From: DASPKM01 sp963817075
GTDB lineage: Bacteria > Bacteroidota > Bacteroidia > Chitinophagales > Chitinophagaceae
Direction: 5' to 3'
Assembly (NCBI GenBank): GCA_963817075.1
Contig: CAWFMT010000005.1
Location: forward strand, 930,001 to 994,000
DNA: 64,000 bases
Under the pieces are notes generated by a model. The model was not told the DNA's origin, did not search any database, and saw nothing but the letters and a program-made list of their open reading frames with translations. This document shows, one piece after another, positions 44,997 through 55,101 of this stretch; the first letter of the stretch is position 1; the number at the start of each line of letters is the position of its first letter. Made by a program: the position numbers and the translations under genes.

Positions 44997-45597
44997 TTCC
45001 ATGATTCTTCTCCTATGCTTTTGCGCTTCATCAGTTGCGCAGAAAGGAGCTGAATTTGAACAATATTTTTCTCACGAACCTTCCGTTGGGGTTTCATACT
45101 CCGGTCTTGCAAATTTCCAATCCAGAAAAGGTCTCTACATAGAAGGCAGATATAATTACGAAGCGTCCAATACATTTTCAGTTTATGGGGGTAAGTCATT
45201 CAGTGGGGGAACTGATCGTTTCAATTATACAATAACACCTGCACTCGGAGTAATATTCGGTAAAATGACAGGAGGATCATTTGCGATCAATGCCGACCTG
45301 GAATACAGAAGTTTTTTTATTGAATCCAGATCGCAGTACAGTTTTTCTGTTTCGGATAGTAAGGACAAGTTTATTTATTCATGGTCAGAACTTGGAATTA
45401 ATGTCACTGATTTTGCCTATGGTGGAGTGAGTATTCAGGTCACAAGACCATTTCAGAATCGCAGCCTGATTGAACCGGGAGTGTTTGTTGGGTTTTCGGT
45501 GGGACAGTTTGATTTTCCAGTTTATTATTTCAGATCAATGGGCGACTCTTATTTATTATTCTGTGTTTGCGTTCAACTACAAACCAGAAAGAAGTAA
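44941..45597 (+). CDS. Predicted outer-membrane beta-barrel protein
   Basis: A protein with a signal peptide ending SSVAQ and a mature part of alternating beta-strands (GVSYSGLANFQSRKGLYIEGRYN is typical; then NYTITPALGVIFG), with aromatic ends suggesting a small porin-like barrel. It overlaps the preceding gene if started at 44941 (charged n-region), or abuts it if started at ATG 45001 (short signal). I keep 44941, with low certainty. It probably serves in the envelope with the preceding membrane protein. Confidence 0.5.
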   Translation: MPRSYPLKTLKKYQKAGFNSMILLLCFCASSVAQKGAEFEQYFSHEPSVGVSYSGLANFQSRKGLYIEGRYNYEASNTFSVYGGKSFSGGTDRFNYTITPALGVIFGKMTGGSFAINADLEYRSFFIESRSQYSFSVSDSKDKFIYSWSELGINVTDFAYGGVSIQVTRPFQNRSLIEPGVFVGFSVGQFDFPVYYFRSMGDSYLLFCVCVQLQTRKK

Positions 45598-45728
45598 TCG
45601 CATCTGCTACGGGTTTGTACTTATGCTTTCCTAGATGTAATAATTTTTTTTTATAATATTTTTTTTCAGAAGTATTCTTTTTTAAAAGTTCAACGTTTGA
45701 ACACGATCCAATATCTCAATTTCAAATC

Positions 45729-47483
45729 ATGAAAAACATTTTATCATTCTTATTATTTCTACTGACCCTTGCGTCTGCATCGGCCCAGGTAGGGATTGGA
45801 ACAACTTCACCTAACTCCACTCTAGATGTGCGAGGCTCTTTTGCCAGCAATTACAGGGCGTTCACAGGTGCAACTACTGCTTCTTCAACCGATAACACAC
45901 TTGTTTTTACAGGCACTTCTGCTGTTGCAGTAACATTACCAAATGCTACTACATGTGCTGGTCGAATGTATTGGATCAAGAACGCAAGTACAACGCTGCC
46001 TACTCCTGTATTGACTGTATCAACAGTTTCATCACAAACAATTGATGGAAACAGCAGTTGGACAATCGATGAACCTTTTGAAGTGATCCGCATTGTTAGC
46101 GATGGGACAAACTGGTATATTATGAACCAGGATGTAGTTGGCCCTAAAACCTCAACAACTGGTGGACCATGGCTACAAGGTGGAAACAGTGTGACTGCAG
46201 CCAAGTCTCTCGGCACTATTACTAATTATGATCTTCCATTCATTACAAATAATACGGAAAAAATGCGGCTGACAACAGGTGGATTCCTGGGTTTGGGCAT
46301 CAATAGTCCGGCGGGAAGATTGCATCTGTTAAATGAAACTTCTGACTTTGGAGATGACTACATCTTTGACGATTATGGTGCAGGAACAAGCCAGGGAATG
46401 TATATAACCAAATCAAGAGGAACTGTTGCCTCGCCTGCAAATCTTCAGAACGGAGATCATATTGGATGGATAAAGTTTATCCCAAGATTTAATGGTTCGG
46501 TAGGTTATACCCCGGGTTCTTCTATGGAATCTTTTTATATGGGATCTGGTACTACCAATCTTACTGATCTTAGGTTTTATACTAGTAATGTTGAAAGATT
46601 AAGGATCAATGAAAACGGGAACGTTGGAATTGGTTCAACTGCATTTAATTCTACTAATCCGGAAAAATTATTGGTTGATGCGGGCACCACTACATCGTTT
46701 AACGTGATCAGTGGTAAAGGAAGCATCAACAACTATCTACAATTAAATATTCAAAACCGTTCTACAGGCAATAGCGCCAGTTCTGATGTGGTTGCAACCG
46801 CGAATAACGGTACTGAATCGGCCAATTACATTGACATGGGAATTAATGGTAGTGGTTATAATAATAATTCGCTTCCCATACTTGATGGAATTAATACCGC
46901 CTATGTATATACTACTGGCAGAAACTTCTTCATAGGAAACGGATCAGCCAGTAGACACATAATGTTCTTTACGAATGGCTTCAATAATTCTGATGAGAAA
47001 ATGAGAATTCTCAATACAGGGAATGTCGGAATTGGTACTACCAATCCCGGTGATAAATTAACTGTGGCGGGTATTGTTGCACCATCGGCAGATAACTCTT
47101 ATTCTCTGGGAAAAACTGGAGCAAGATGGAGTGCGGTCTGGTCTGCAAACGGTACAATTCAAACCTCTGATGAAAGGTTAAAAACAAATATACATTCACT
47201 GGAATATGGATTGAATGAAGTACTTCAAATGAATCCTGTACGGTACAATTGGAAGACTGATTCACTATCTCATTCAAAGATTGGTCTTCTTGCACAAGAG
47301 GTTGAGAAGATAGTTCCTGAAGTTGTAGTGGGCGATGAATCAAAAGAAACCCTTGGAATGAATTATGCGGAACTTATCCCGGTACTTATCAACGCGGTGA
47401 AAGAGCAGCAACAACAGATCGACGAAGTACAAAAGAAAGTTTCCTCAATGAAGAAGAAACAAAGAAAACAAATCAGGAAGTAA
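45729..47483 (+). CDS. Secreted fibre-like protein with S74 intramolecular chaperone domain
   Basis: A 584-residue protein with a signal peptide (residues 1-19), a beta-rich N-terminal region starting VGIGTTSPNSTLDVRG, glycine-rich beta-helical repeats (GNVGIGTTNPGDKLTVAG-like) and a C-terminal S74 domain. S480 and K485 (in TSDERLK) fit the autoproteolytic Ser-Lys dyad of endosialidase-type chaperones, which help trimerise beta-helical fibres and then cut themselves off. The last ~30 residues are helical and basic. It is one of two adjacent paralogues at the cell surface. Here it has no phage neighbours. Confidence 0.82.
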   Translation: MKNILSFLLFLLTLASASAQVGIGTTSPNSTLDVRGSFASNYRAFTGATTASSTDNTLVFTGTSAVAVTLPNATTCAGRMYWIKNASTTLPTPVLTVSTVSSQTIDGNSSWTIDEPFEVIRIVSDGTNWYIMNQDVVGPKTSTTGGPWLQGGNSVTAAKSLGTITNYDLPFITNNTEKMRLTTGGFLGLGINSPAGRLHLLNETSDFGDDYIFDDYGAGTSQGMYITKSRGTVASPANLQNGDHIGWIKFIPRFNGSVGYTPGSSMESFYMGSGTTNLTDLRFYTSNVERLRINENGNVGIGSTAFNSTNPEKLLVDAGTTTSFNVISGKGSINNYLQLNIQNRSTGNSASSDVVATANNGTESANYIDMGINGSGYNNNSLPILDGINTAYVYTTGRNFFIGNGSASRHIMFFTNGFNNSDEKMRILNTGNVGIGTTNPGDKLTVAGIVAPSADNSYSLGKTGARWSAVWSANGTIQTSDERLKTNIHSLEYGLNEVLQMNPVRYNWKTDSLSHSKIGLLAQEVEKIVPEVVVGDESKETLGMNYAELIPVLINAVKEQQQQIDEVQKKVSSMKKKQRKQIRK

Positions 47484-47513
47484 CAATATTGCGACTGATT
47501 TAAAATCCTAGCT

Positions 47514-49250
47514 ATGAACAAACTTACTCTTGCCGGACTGCTATGTTTTTTAATTTCAATTAAAGGATATACCCAAATCGGGTTTGGAACAGCAACCCCA
47601 AATTCAAGTTTACACGTTGCAGGTTCGTTAGCCATTAATGTTCGCTCATTCTCTGCAAATTCAACAGCCACTTCAACTGATTATACACTAATATTTACAG
47701 GCACCTCTGCATCTTCCCTTACACTGCCAAATGCAACAACCTGTACCGGAAGATCCTATTGGATCAAGAATGGAAGTGCTACCATCCCTACACCTGCTCT
47801 TACAATTATTACAACTGCTTCACAAACTATAGATGGTAATGCGGGATGGGTACTTGATGAGCCAAAAGAAGTGATAGAAATTGAAAGCGATGGAGCAGGT
47901 TGGAAAGTTTACAGCCAGAATACACCAATTAGTAAAACTTCAACCCTTGGTTCTGCATGGGTCCAGGGCGGAAATGATTTAAGTGCAATAAAATCATTGG
48001 GAACTATTTCCAATTATGGATTCGGACTCTCCGCAGATAATAGCACCGGGATGTTCCTGAACACTTCCGGATTTTTAGGAGTAGGAACAACAAACCCTCT
48101 AGGGCGATTGCATTTTGTGAACGAAAACAATGAATCTGGGAATGATTATATTTTTACTGACTACGGCGGCGCAATTACTGGTGGTCCTCTCTTGCGAAAA
48201 TCAAGAGGAACTGAAGCATCCCCTCTAAATCTTCAAAATGGTGACCTGATCGGTCAGTATAGATTTGCAGGAAGATATAATGGTTCTTTGGTTAGGGATG
48301 AAGGAGCAGGAATTGATGCTTATTACCTTGGTAATGGCACAACCAATTTAAGTGATCTGCGGATTTTTGCTAGTGATGTTGAAGTAATCCGAATGAATTC
48401 TTTAGGCAGCGTCGGTGTTGGCGCTACTGCATTTGATGCGAGCAATGCTGAGGAACTTCTTGTTGATGCGGGAAATACTCTATCCTATAACGTAATCAGC
48501 GGAAAGGGTGAGATCAACAGTTATCTCCAGCTTAATATTCAAAATACCAGCAGTGGAAGCACTGCCAGTACTGATATTGTTGCATCCGCGGACAATGCTA
48601 CTGAATCTGTGAATTATATTGATTTCGGTATTAATTCAAGTGGATATAGCAGTCTTTTGGTGCCAATAGTAGATGGTATTAACGAAGCTTACCTTTTTAG
48701 TACGGGTGCAGATTTCAAGATTGGAAATGGTTCTTCAGGATATGATCTTGCCTTTTTTACAAATGGATTTAATTCAACTGACGAAAAAATCCGCATCCTG
48801 GCTTCAGGAAAAGTTGGAATTGGAACTACTACACCTGGCGAGAAACTTACGATCGCAGGTAATCTTACTCCATCAGCTGATAATACTTATACCCTTGGAA
48901 AGAATGGCGCAAGATGGACATCAGTTTGGTCTGCAAATGGAACTATATCAACTTCAGATTCCAGAATGAAAACAAATATTAGGTCGTTAGAATATGGGAT
49001 GAAGGAGTTGAAAAGTGTTCGGCCCGTGAGCTATAATTGGAAAGAATCGCCAAACTCCGCGACAAAAATCGGACTGCTCGCTCAGCAAATCCAAAAGCTC
49101 ATGCCTGAAGTAATTGCAGGTGGAGACGAGAACGGTTTTCTTGGAATGAACTATTCTGACCTGATACCAGTTCTGATCAATACAATTAAACAACAGCAAC
49201 AACAATTAGCCAAGCTTAGGAAAGATCTAGAAACCTTATCAGGCAAATAA
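47514..49250 (+). CDS. Second secreted fibre-like protein with S74 chaperone domain
   Basis: A 578-residue paralogue of the preceding protein with the same order: signal peptide ending KGYTQ, IGFGTATPNSSLHVAG, repeats of the type GKVGIGTTTPGEKLTIAG, and the S74 domain with S481 and K486 in TSDSRMK. They share many blocks (e.g. DERLKTN versus DSRMKTN) but are clearly diverged. It starts 31 bp after the first and ends 23 bp before the T9SS gene, so the three form an operon-like surface unit. Confidence 0.82.
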   Translation: MNKLTLAGLLCFLISIKGYTQIGFGTATPNSSLHVAGSLAINVRSFSANSTATSTDYTLIFTGTSASSLTLPNATTCTGRSYWIKNGSATIPTPALTIITTASQTIDGNAGWVLDEPKEVIEIESDGAGWKVYSQNTPISKTSTLGSAWVQGGNDLSAIKSLGTISNYGFGLSADNSTGMFLNTSGFLGVGTTNPLGRLHFVNENNESGNDYIFTDYGGAITGGPLLRKSRGTEASPLNLQNGDLIGQYRFAGRYNGSLVRDEGAGIDAYYLGNGTTNLSDLRIFASDVEVIRMNSLGSVGVGATAFDASNAEELLVDAGNTLSYNVISGKGEINSYLQLNIQNTSSGSTASTDIVASADNATESVNYIDFGINSSGYSSLLVPIVDGINEAYLFSTGADFKIGNGSSGYDLAFFTNGFNSTDEKIRILASGKVGIGTTTPGEKLTIAGNLTPSADNTYTLGKNGARWTSVWSANGTISTSDSRMKTNIRSLEYGMKELKSVRPVSYNWKESPNSATKIGLLAQQIQKLMPEVIAGGDENGFLGMNYSDLIPVLINTIKQQQQQLAKLRKDLETLSGK

Positions 49251-49272
49251 AAGTTAAGCTGAAATCCAGACC

Positions 49273-50689
49273 ATGAAAGCAATCAAATTAAATTTAGTTG
49301 CGATCCTCTGTTTCACATGCTTTGTATGTGAAGCTCAGGTGGATCTCCAGAATACTGGAACTGTATTCATTACTACAGGCAGCACTCTCTATATCAACGG
49401 CAGCTTCACTAATACCAGTGCCGGTGCCCTGACTAACAACGGGTCTTTTTATGTAAGACAGAACATTACAAATGGACAGACCTCAATGCCTGTTGGCACA
49501 GGAACTCTCTATTTGACAGGTGGAATTTCGCAGACAATCGGCGGAACTCAACCATACCGTGCAAATAATCTTCAAACAAATAGCGTGGGAATTACCTTGG
49601 CTAATAATCTGCATGTAAGTGGTCTTCATACTTATACTGCAGGAGTTATTAGTACAGGAGTCAATTACCTTGTCTATGAATCTGGATCATCACATTCAGG
49701 AAGTGTTGATGCTGCCCATGTGAATGGGTGGGTTAAAAGACTCGGCAGTACAAATTTTACATATCCAACCGGGAATGGAACTTATCTAAGGCCTTTGACC
49801 TTGACAAATCTTTCGGCCGTTTCCGAATTTAATGTTAAGTATTTCAATACAACTCCCAACTTGAATAACCTTCAGACTCCTCTGGTAACCGTTGACCCAA
49901 ATGAGTATTGGGATATTACGAGGGTGTCCGGCGGCACTGCGCAGGTAGCATTGAATTGGGATGATAGTAAAATTGCATTTCCAAATTTTGCGACTTACTG
50001 ATATTCGTGCTATCAGCTATGTTGGTGGGTTGTGGACTAGCAGGGGCGGGTCTGCAACAGGGAATATCAACACTACTGGCAATATAACCTCAACAGCTGT
50101 TGGTACGTTTGGACAATTTAGTTTTGGAAGTGTTAGCTGGATCCTTGCAACGCAATTCCTGAATCTATCGGCCAGTGCACACCAGGGTTATAACCAGGTA
50201 GAATGGAAAACTCTGAAAGAAGTAAACGTTAATCGCTTTGAATTGCAACGGGCGGATGATGGAATTTCTTTCAACACAATTGCAACAATTGGTGCGAGAA
50301 ACAACATCGCCGGTTCTGAATACTCATACAATGATCGTTTACCTTTCAATGGTATTGCCTGGTATCGGGTACTTGCGGTAGACAAGGATGGCAAACAGAA
50401 TTATTCAACCATAGTTCCTGTTAAATCAAACGGAAGCAACAAAGAATTCTACTTATACAAAAACCCTTCTTCTGCAAATGTTTATATAGTGTCGAATTCA
50501 AGCCATAAAGGCCTGTACCAATATTCGATCAATTCAGTGGATGGACAATTAATTCAAAAAGGTTCTGTTCGACTTCCTGAATCCGGTGGAATTACAACTA
50601 TTCAGATGTCGAGCCATAAACCCGGCACCTATTTAATCACTCTCAATAATTCTACAGAAAGATTATCTGGAAAGATATCGGTGCGATAA
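49273..50689 (+). CDS. T9SS-sorted surface protein, frame broken by one inserted base
   Basis: A signal peptide (residues 1-20, ending CEAQ) precedes Thr/Ser/Asn-rich beta-helix-like repeats and ends in a type A T9SS sorting domain (about 80 residues; YLYKNPSSANVYIVSN, GTYLITLNNSTERLSGKISVR type). The first frame stops at 50001 and the second starts at about 49994: removing one base near 49993 joins FA with LTDIRAIS, giving about 470 residues. This is the fifth single-base insertion of its type in the window and is likely an assembly error. It ends at the terminator at 50714. Confidence 0.8.
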
Positions 50690-50713
50690 TATTTCAACCA
50701 ATACAATAGTTTT

Positions 50714-50749
50714 TCCCATTTGATGCAACATTGAATGGGATTTTTTTTT
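50714..50749 (+). terminator. Terminator of the surface-protein operon
   Basis: TCCCATT (50714-50720) pairs with AATGGGA (50734-50740), then TTTTTTTTT. Confidence 0.82.
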
Positions 50750-50768
50750 GGTTGGATATTTAGACTGA

Positions 50769-51020
50769 AGGAATTAACCTCACCCCAACCGTCTCCAAAT
50801 TTATCACCTCACCCCAACCCTCTCCACTTCGTGGAGAGGGAGTTAAGATGTTTCTTTTCCCTCTCCTCGCCGCGGAGAGGGAAGAGATAAAAGACTAAAC
50901 AATGCAGGCCTAAGAATAATTTTCAATTCTCAACGCTCAATTTTCAACAATTAAAAAAGTGTTTGTTTTTTTTCTCACCCCTCTCCTTCGGAGAGGGGCA
51001 GGGGTGAGGTCGAACCAACG
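50769..51020. repeat. Hairpin and 7-nt repeat island
   Basis: Three CCTCTCC/GGAGAGG hairpins (50818-50840, 50857-50883, 50978-50998) and a 7-nt-period run (TTTTCAA-TTCTCAA-CGCTCAA-TTTTCAA, 50920-50947). The family matches the 62098 array. No gene. Confidence 0.75.
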
Positions 51021-51180
51021 AGGACAAGGTCAGAGTTGAATTAAATATAATTTTCGATGCTTAATTCATCTATTTCAATTACCCCTAGGAAAAGATTGGT
51101 AGGATAAAGTCGTGCCACAAGCAATTATGCCCCGAAAGGTCCACGTCCTTGGAATTTGTGATTTGATTTTTGATGCTTTT

Positions 51181-51621
51181 TTAGATACCCAGGCCGGATT
51201 TCATCCGCTGTAGCAAAGATCTTGAATGAGATTTCTGTGTAGAGGTTATTGATTCGATTCTTTCCATCATGGACTTCAGCACATCAATGCTGATGGTTGA
51301 TTTGATGATGTAATCGTAAGCTCCGTATTTCTTGCCTTCATTGCCTATCTCGGCATTTTCAATACCTGATACAAGGATGACAATGATTTCTGGGTTGTGT
51401 TGCTTGATCTCCTTTAAAACGTCAATACCATTCAGGTCGTCCATATAATAATCGAGAAGCACCAGATCTGGCTTATGACTCAACTTTTCAAGGCATTGCC
51501 GACCCCCGCTGAAGCAGGAAACATTAGGATAACCCAACTTGATAAAAAACTGTTGATAAAGGTTCAGGCAAAAGATGTCATCATCAACAATGAATATCCT
51601 GAGATGGGAGTTTTTTGCCAT
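51181..51621 (-). CDS. Single-domain response regulator
   Basis: A 146-residue CheY-like receiver domain without output domain: RIFIVDDDIFCLNLY (acidic pocket), LVLLDYYMDDLNG with the phospho-acceptor Asp near residue 55, LVSGIE with the Ser and YIIKST with the Lys. It probably relays a phosphoryl signal or binds a partner kinase. No histidine kinase lies next to it. Confidence 0.85.
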   Translation of the reverse strand: MAKNSHLRIFIVDDDIFCLNLYQQFFIKLGYPNVSCFSGGRQCLEKLSHKPDLVLLDYYMDDLNGIDVLKEIKQHNPEIIVILVSGIENAEIGNEGKKYGAYDYIIKSTISIDVLKSMMERIESITSTQKSHSRSLLQRMKSGLGI

Positions 51622-51775
51622 GCGCGCTGCTTTGAGTTAGTTAAGTATTAACGCACTTCTGCTTAGGCTATTGTCGGAGGTACCTTTAGGTAAATAGGGG
51701 TTTATGCTTAGATGTCAAAAGTTTTGGGGGTGGGCGTTTCTGATAAATGATAACATTCAATTTTCATTTAGCTCA

Positions 51776-51807
51776 TTGCCCTCCCCCTGAATTAAGCTAC
51801 CTTTGCC
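51776..51807 (+). promoter_or_regulatory. Promoter of typA
   Basis: TTG (51776-51778), 21 nt, then TACCTTTG (51800-51807), an exact -7 box. The typA ATG is about 80 nt further on. Confidence 0.65.
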
Positions 51808-51888
51808 GATCTTTTAAGAAAGGTTAAGTTCTCTCGAATTTTGAACGCAGGAGTTCCAGACTGGTCAGAGATTGCAACGATAATTAAT

Positions 51889-53701
51889 ATGGAAATCAGA
51901 AATATAGCAATTATTGCTCACGTTGACCATGGTAAAACCACACTGGTTGATAAGATCCTTCATGCCACCAAAGTATTCCGTGATAACCAGGAAACCGGGG
52001 ATTTGATCATGGATAGCAATGACCTGGAAAGGGAACGTGGGATCACCATTTTTAGTAAGAATGCCGCTGTTGTATATAAAGGGGTTAAGATTAACGTGAT
52101 TGATACTCCAGGTCACTCGGATTTTGGGGGAGAAGTTGAACGTGTTCTAAAGATGGCCGATGGGGTATTATTGCTGGTCGATGCTTTCGAAGGGCCAATG
52201 CCTCAAACAAGGTTTGTACTGCAAAAAGCTCTTCAGCTGAACCTTCGTCCTATTGTGGTGATCAATAAGGTTGATAAACCGAATTGTCGCCCGGACGAAG
52301 TTCACGAAGCTGTGTTTGAATTGTTCTTTAACCTTGATGCTACAGAAGAACAATTGAATTTCCCGACATTTTATGGATCAGGCAAGAATGGATGGTTCAA
52401 TGATTCATTGACACAAACAGAGGATATTTTTCCATTGTTAGATGGAATATTGAAATATGTACCCGCCCCAAAAGTTAATGAAGGGCCACTTCAGATGCAG
52501 ATCACATCACTGGATTATTCTTCCTTCCTAGGAAGAATTGCAATTGGCAAGGTGACAAGAGGAAGCATTAAAGAAGGTCAGCTCATTGCTTTGATGCAGA
52601 CCGATGGAACCATCAGGCGTTCCAAAGTAAAAGAGCTCTATATTTTTGAATCCTTAGGCAAGAAAAAAGCAACGGAAGTTATAGCGGGTGACATTTGTGC
52701 TGTTGTTGGTCTGGAAGATTTCAATATCGGTGATACCATTGCTGATTCGGAAAATCCTGAAGCACTTCCCGTGATCAGCGTGGATGAACCAACAATGAGC
52801 ATGCTTTTCAGCATCAATAATTCTCCTTTCTTCGGAAAAGATGGAAAATTTGTTACCTCCAGGCATCTGCGCGACAGATTGATGAAGGAAACTGAAAAAA
52901 ATCTGGCTTTAAAAGTAGAGGATACTGATAGTGCTGATAGCTTTCTGGTATTTGGAAGAGGAATACTCCACCTGGGGATCCTTGTTGAAACCATGAGGCG
53001 TGAAGGGTATGAATTGACTGTTGGGCAACCAACAGGTGATCGTGAAAGAAATCAATGGTAAGAAGCATGAGCCTTATGAAATCCTTGTTGTTGATGTTCC
53101 TGGTGATTACAGTGGCAAGGTGATCGATATGGTAACTCAGAGGAAGGGAGAACTTCATGTAATGGAGAGCAAGGGTGATATGCAGCATCTTGAATTTGAA
53201 ATTCCATCAAGAGGGTTGATTGGCCTAAGGTCACAGATGCTTACAAACACTGCCGGCGAAGCTGTATTGGCTCACCGTTTTAGCGAATACAAACCCTGGA
53301 AGGGCCCGATTCCCGGAAGGAATAATGGGGTATTGATCTCTAAGAACGCCGATAAGACTACAGCTTATTCTATCGATAAATTACAGGATCGTGGATCATT
53401 CTTTGTAGATCCGGGTGAGGATGTTTATGTTGGACAGATCATTGCTGAGCACATCAAACCAGGTGACTTGGTAGTGAATGCTACTGAGGGAAAGAAACTT
53501 ACAAATATGCGTGCCAGTGGAAGTGATGACTCTGTTAGAATTGTTCCGAGGATCCAAATGACACTTGAAGAATGCATGGAGTATATTCAGCAGGATGAAT
53601 GCATTGAGGTTACTCCTAAAAATATTCGACTTCGGAAAGCAATTCTTGATGAAGAAGAAAGAAAACGCTTTCAGCGAATGCTGAAGACGGAAGTTGCCTG
53701 A
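51889..53701 (+). CDS. typA: Translational GTPase TypA/BipA, frame broken by one inserted base
   Basis: A ribosome-associated GTPase for stress, cold and 50S assembly. AHVDHGKTT (G1), DSNDLERERGITI (G2 region) and DTPGHSDFGGEVERVL (G3), NKVDKPNCR (G4). The frame shifts near 53031: removing one A changes VGQP-T to VGQP-QVIVKEINGKKHEPYE, the BipA-typical stretch. The joined protein is about 603 residues, the usual size. ATG 51889 is chosen; the upstream frame to 51841 lacks a family match. A small Cys-containing protein gene follows. Confidence 0.93.
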
Positions 53702-53712
53702 TCTGGAAGATG

Positions 53713-53720
53713 TAATTTTG
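53713..53720 (+). promoter_or_regulatory. -7 box upstream of the small exported protein
   Basis: TAATTTTG, exact match. It ends one base before an in-frame ATG (53722), so the ATG at 53752 is the more likely start. Confidence 0.55.
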
Positions 53721-53751
53721 TATGACTTTGATTCATTTCAAAAAACAAGTC

Positions 53752-53964
53752 ATGAAGAGGTGTTGCCAAGTCTTGATCTTAATATTGGCACTTTGTGTTT
53801 TCCAATCATCTGCACTGGCACAGTGCTCCATATGCACAAAAACTGCCCAGCAATTAGGTGAAGGTCCCGCCAAGGGATTGAATGCAGGAATTATTTATCT
53901 GGCTGGAATGCCTCTATTGATTATTGGTTATGTGGGTTACAAGTGGTGGAAGCATAACAGATAA
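53752..53964 (+). CDS. Small membrane-anchored protein
   Basis: A 70-residue protein with a signal peptide (residues 1-24, ending SALAQ), a short mature part with two Cys as CSIC, Gly/Ala-rich, then one hydrophobic helix (GIIYLAGMPLLIIGYVGY) and a basic tail. It looks like one of the small Bacteroidota proteins of unknown function; the CxxC could be a redox or haem site. The start at 53752 follows the -7 box at 53713. Confidence 0.6.
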   Translation: MKRCCQVLILILALCVFQSSALAQCSICTKTAQQLGEGPAKGLNAGIIYLAGMPLLIIGYVGYKWWKHNR

Positions 53965-54169
53965 CTCCTTGCGAACCTTCGCGCCCTGGCGACTTTGCGG
54001 TTTAATTCTGAGTAAAAAGCCAAGAACCAAATCTCAAATTCCAAATAATAGAAAGCTAAGACCCAATTATCAATTGATTGGATATTGAAATTTAGTTCCC
54101 ATTCTTTGGTTATTGACTTTTGGTTCTTGAGATTTCACTAGTGTCCTTGCGTCTTTTGAGTAAGATATC
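53965..54169. repeat. Short-word repeat spacer after typA
   Basis: Words such as CCAAGAACCAAATCTC are mirrored by GGTTCTTGAGATT further on. No gene. Confidence 0.45.
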
Positions 54170-55072
54170 TTAAGCGAATCCCTTCACGAATTTGTACAAA
54201 TTGAACCTGCCTTCTTTCTGAAGCAACTCAATATCTTTTTTCAATTCTTTCTTATCAATTCCCTTCATGCGATTTTTCTGTATCAACTGAAATGCGCGTT
54301 CCGTGATTAACCATGATTTTTGATTGAATGAGGACTCGGCTTGAAGGAGCTTTGTTATCTCAAGATGGAGTTCAGGAATTCCTACTCCTTCAGAAGCAAT
54401 TGTTTTGAGGATAGGAATAGTTTTTTTATGCGTGTGAAAGGCCGGAGCGAGCATGAGCTGCAAGTTTTTTGCAAAAAGGTCAGCGTTGGGCCTGTCAGCT
54501 TTATTTACTACAAAGAGATCAGCAATTTCCATCAATCCTGCCTTCATTGTCTGTACCTCATCACCTGCTTCGGGTACAAGAACTACAACAGTAAGGTCTG
54601 CCAATCCTGCAATCTCTACTTCGCTTTGGCCTACGCCTACTGTTTCAACAATTATCTGATCAAATGCCGCAGCCTGCAATAATTCAGTGATCTCAATGAT
54701 CTTTGGATGTAACCCTCCCAATGATCCCCTGGTGGCAAGCGATCGAATGAAGACTGAAGGATGAGTATACCAATTACTCATGCGGATGCGATCCCCTAAA
54801 ATAGCTCCCAGATTGAAAGGTGAAGAAGGATCAACGCAGAGTACGGCAACTTTTTTCCCATCCTTAACAAGTTGATGAATATAGGAATCTACCAAGGTGC
54901 TTTTGCCTGCTCCTGGCGGACCTGTTATGCCAACAATAGTTCCATTTTTTTTGACAGGCAAGGATTCAAGCAGAGCTTCAAACCCTTCAGCTTCGTTTTC
55001 AACAAGGCTAATGGCACGGGCAATTGCTCGTTGGTCACCTGCTTGAATATCCTTTAGCATTGTTGTGGTCAT
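54170..55072 (-). CDS. meaB: Methylmalonyl-CoA mutase-associated GTPase
   Basis: A G3E-type GTPase chaperone that loads and protects B12-dependent methylmalonyl-CoA mutase. The P-loop is GPPGAGKST (residues 51-59); later ETVGVGQSEVEIAG (Switch region) and VNKADRPN (base specificity). 300 residues, standard. It stands alone; the mutase is not in the window. It is upstream of a glycosyltransferase gene on the same strand with a 29-bp gap. Confidence 0.93.
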   Translation of the reverse strand: MTTTMLKDIQAGDQRAIARAISLVENEAEGFEALLESLPVKKNGTIVGITGPPGAGKSTLVDSYIHQLVKDGKKVAVLCVDPSSPFNLGAILGDRIRMSNWYTHPSVFIRSLATRGSLGGLHPKIIEITELLQAAAFDQIIVETVGVGQSEVEIAGLADLTVVVLVPEAGDEVQTMKAGLMEIADLFVVNKADRPNADLFAKNLQLMLAPAFHTHKKTIPILKTIASEGVGIPELHLEITKLLQAESSFNQKSWLITERAFQLIQKNRMKGIDKKELKKDIELLQKEGRFNLYKFVKGFA

Positions 55073-55101
55073 ATTCTTAATGACTATTGATCATTGAATC
55101 C

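Noticed and set aside
45729..49250. Prophage tail-fibre genes
   Set aside because: Signal peptides, T9SS neighbour and absence of phage structural genes point to host surface proteins.
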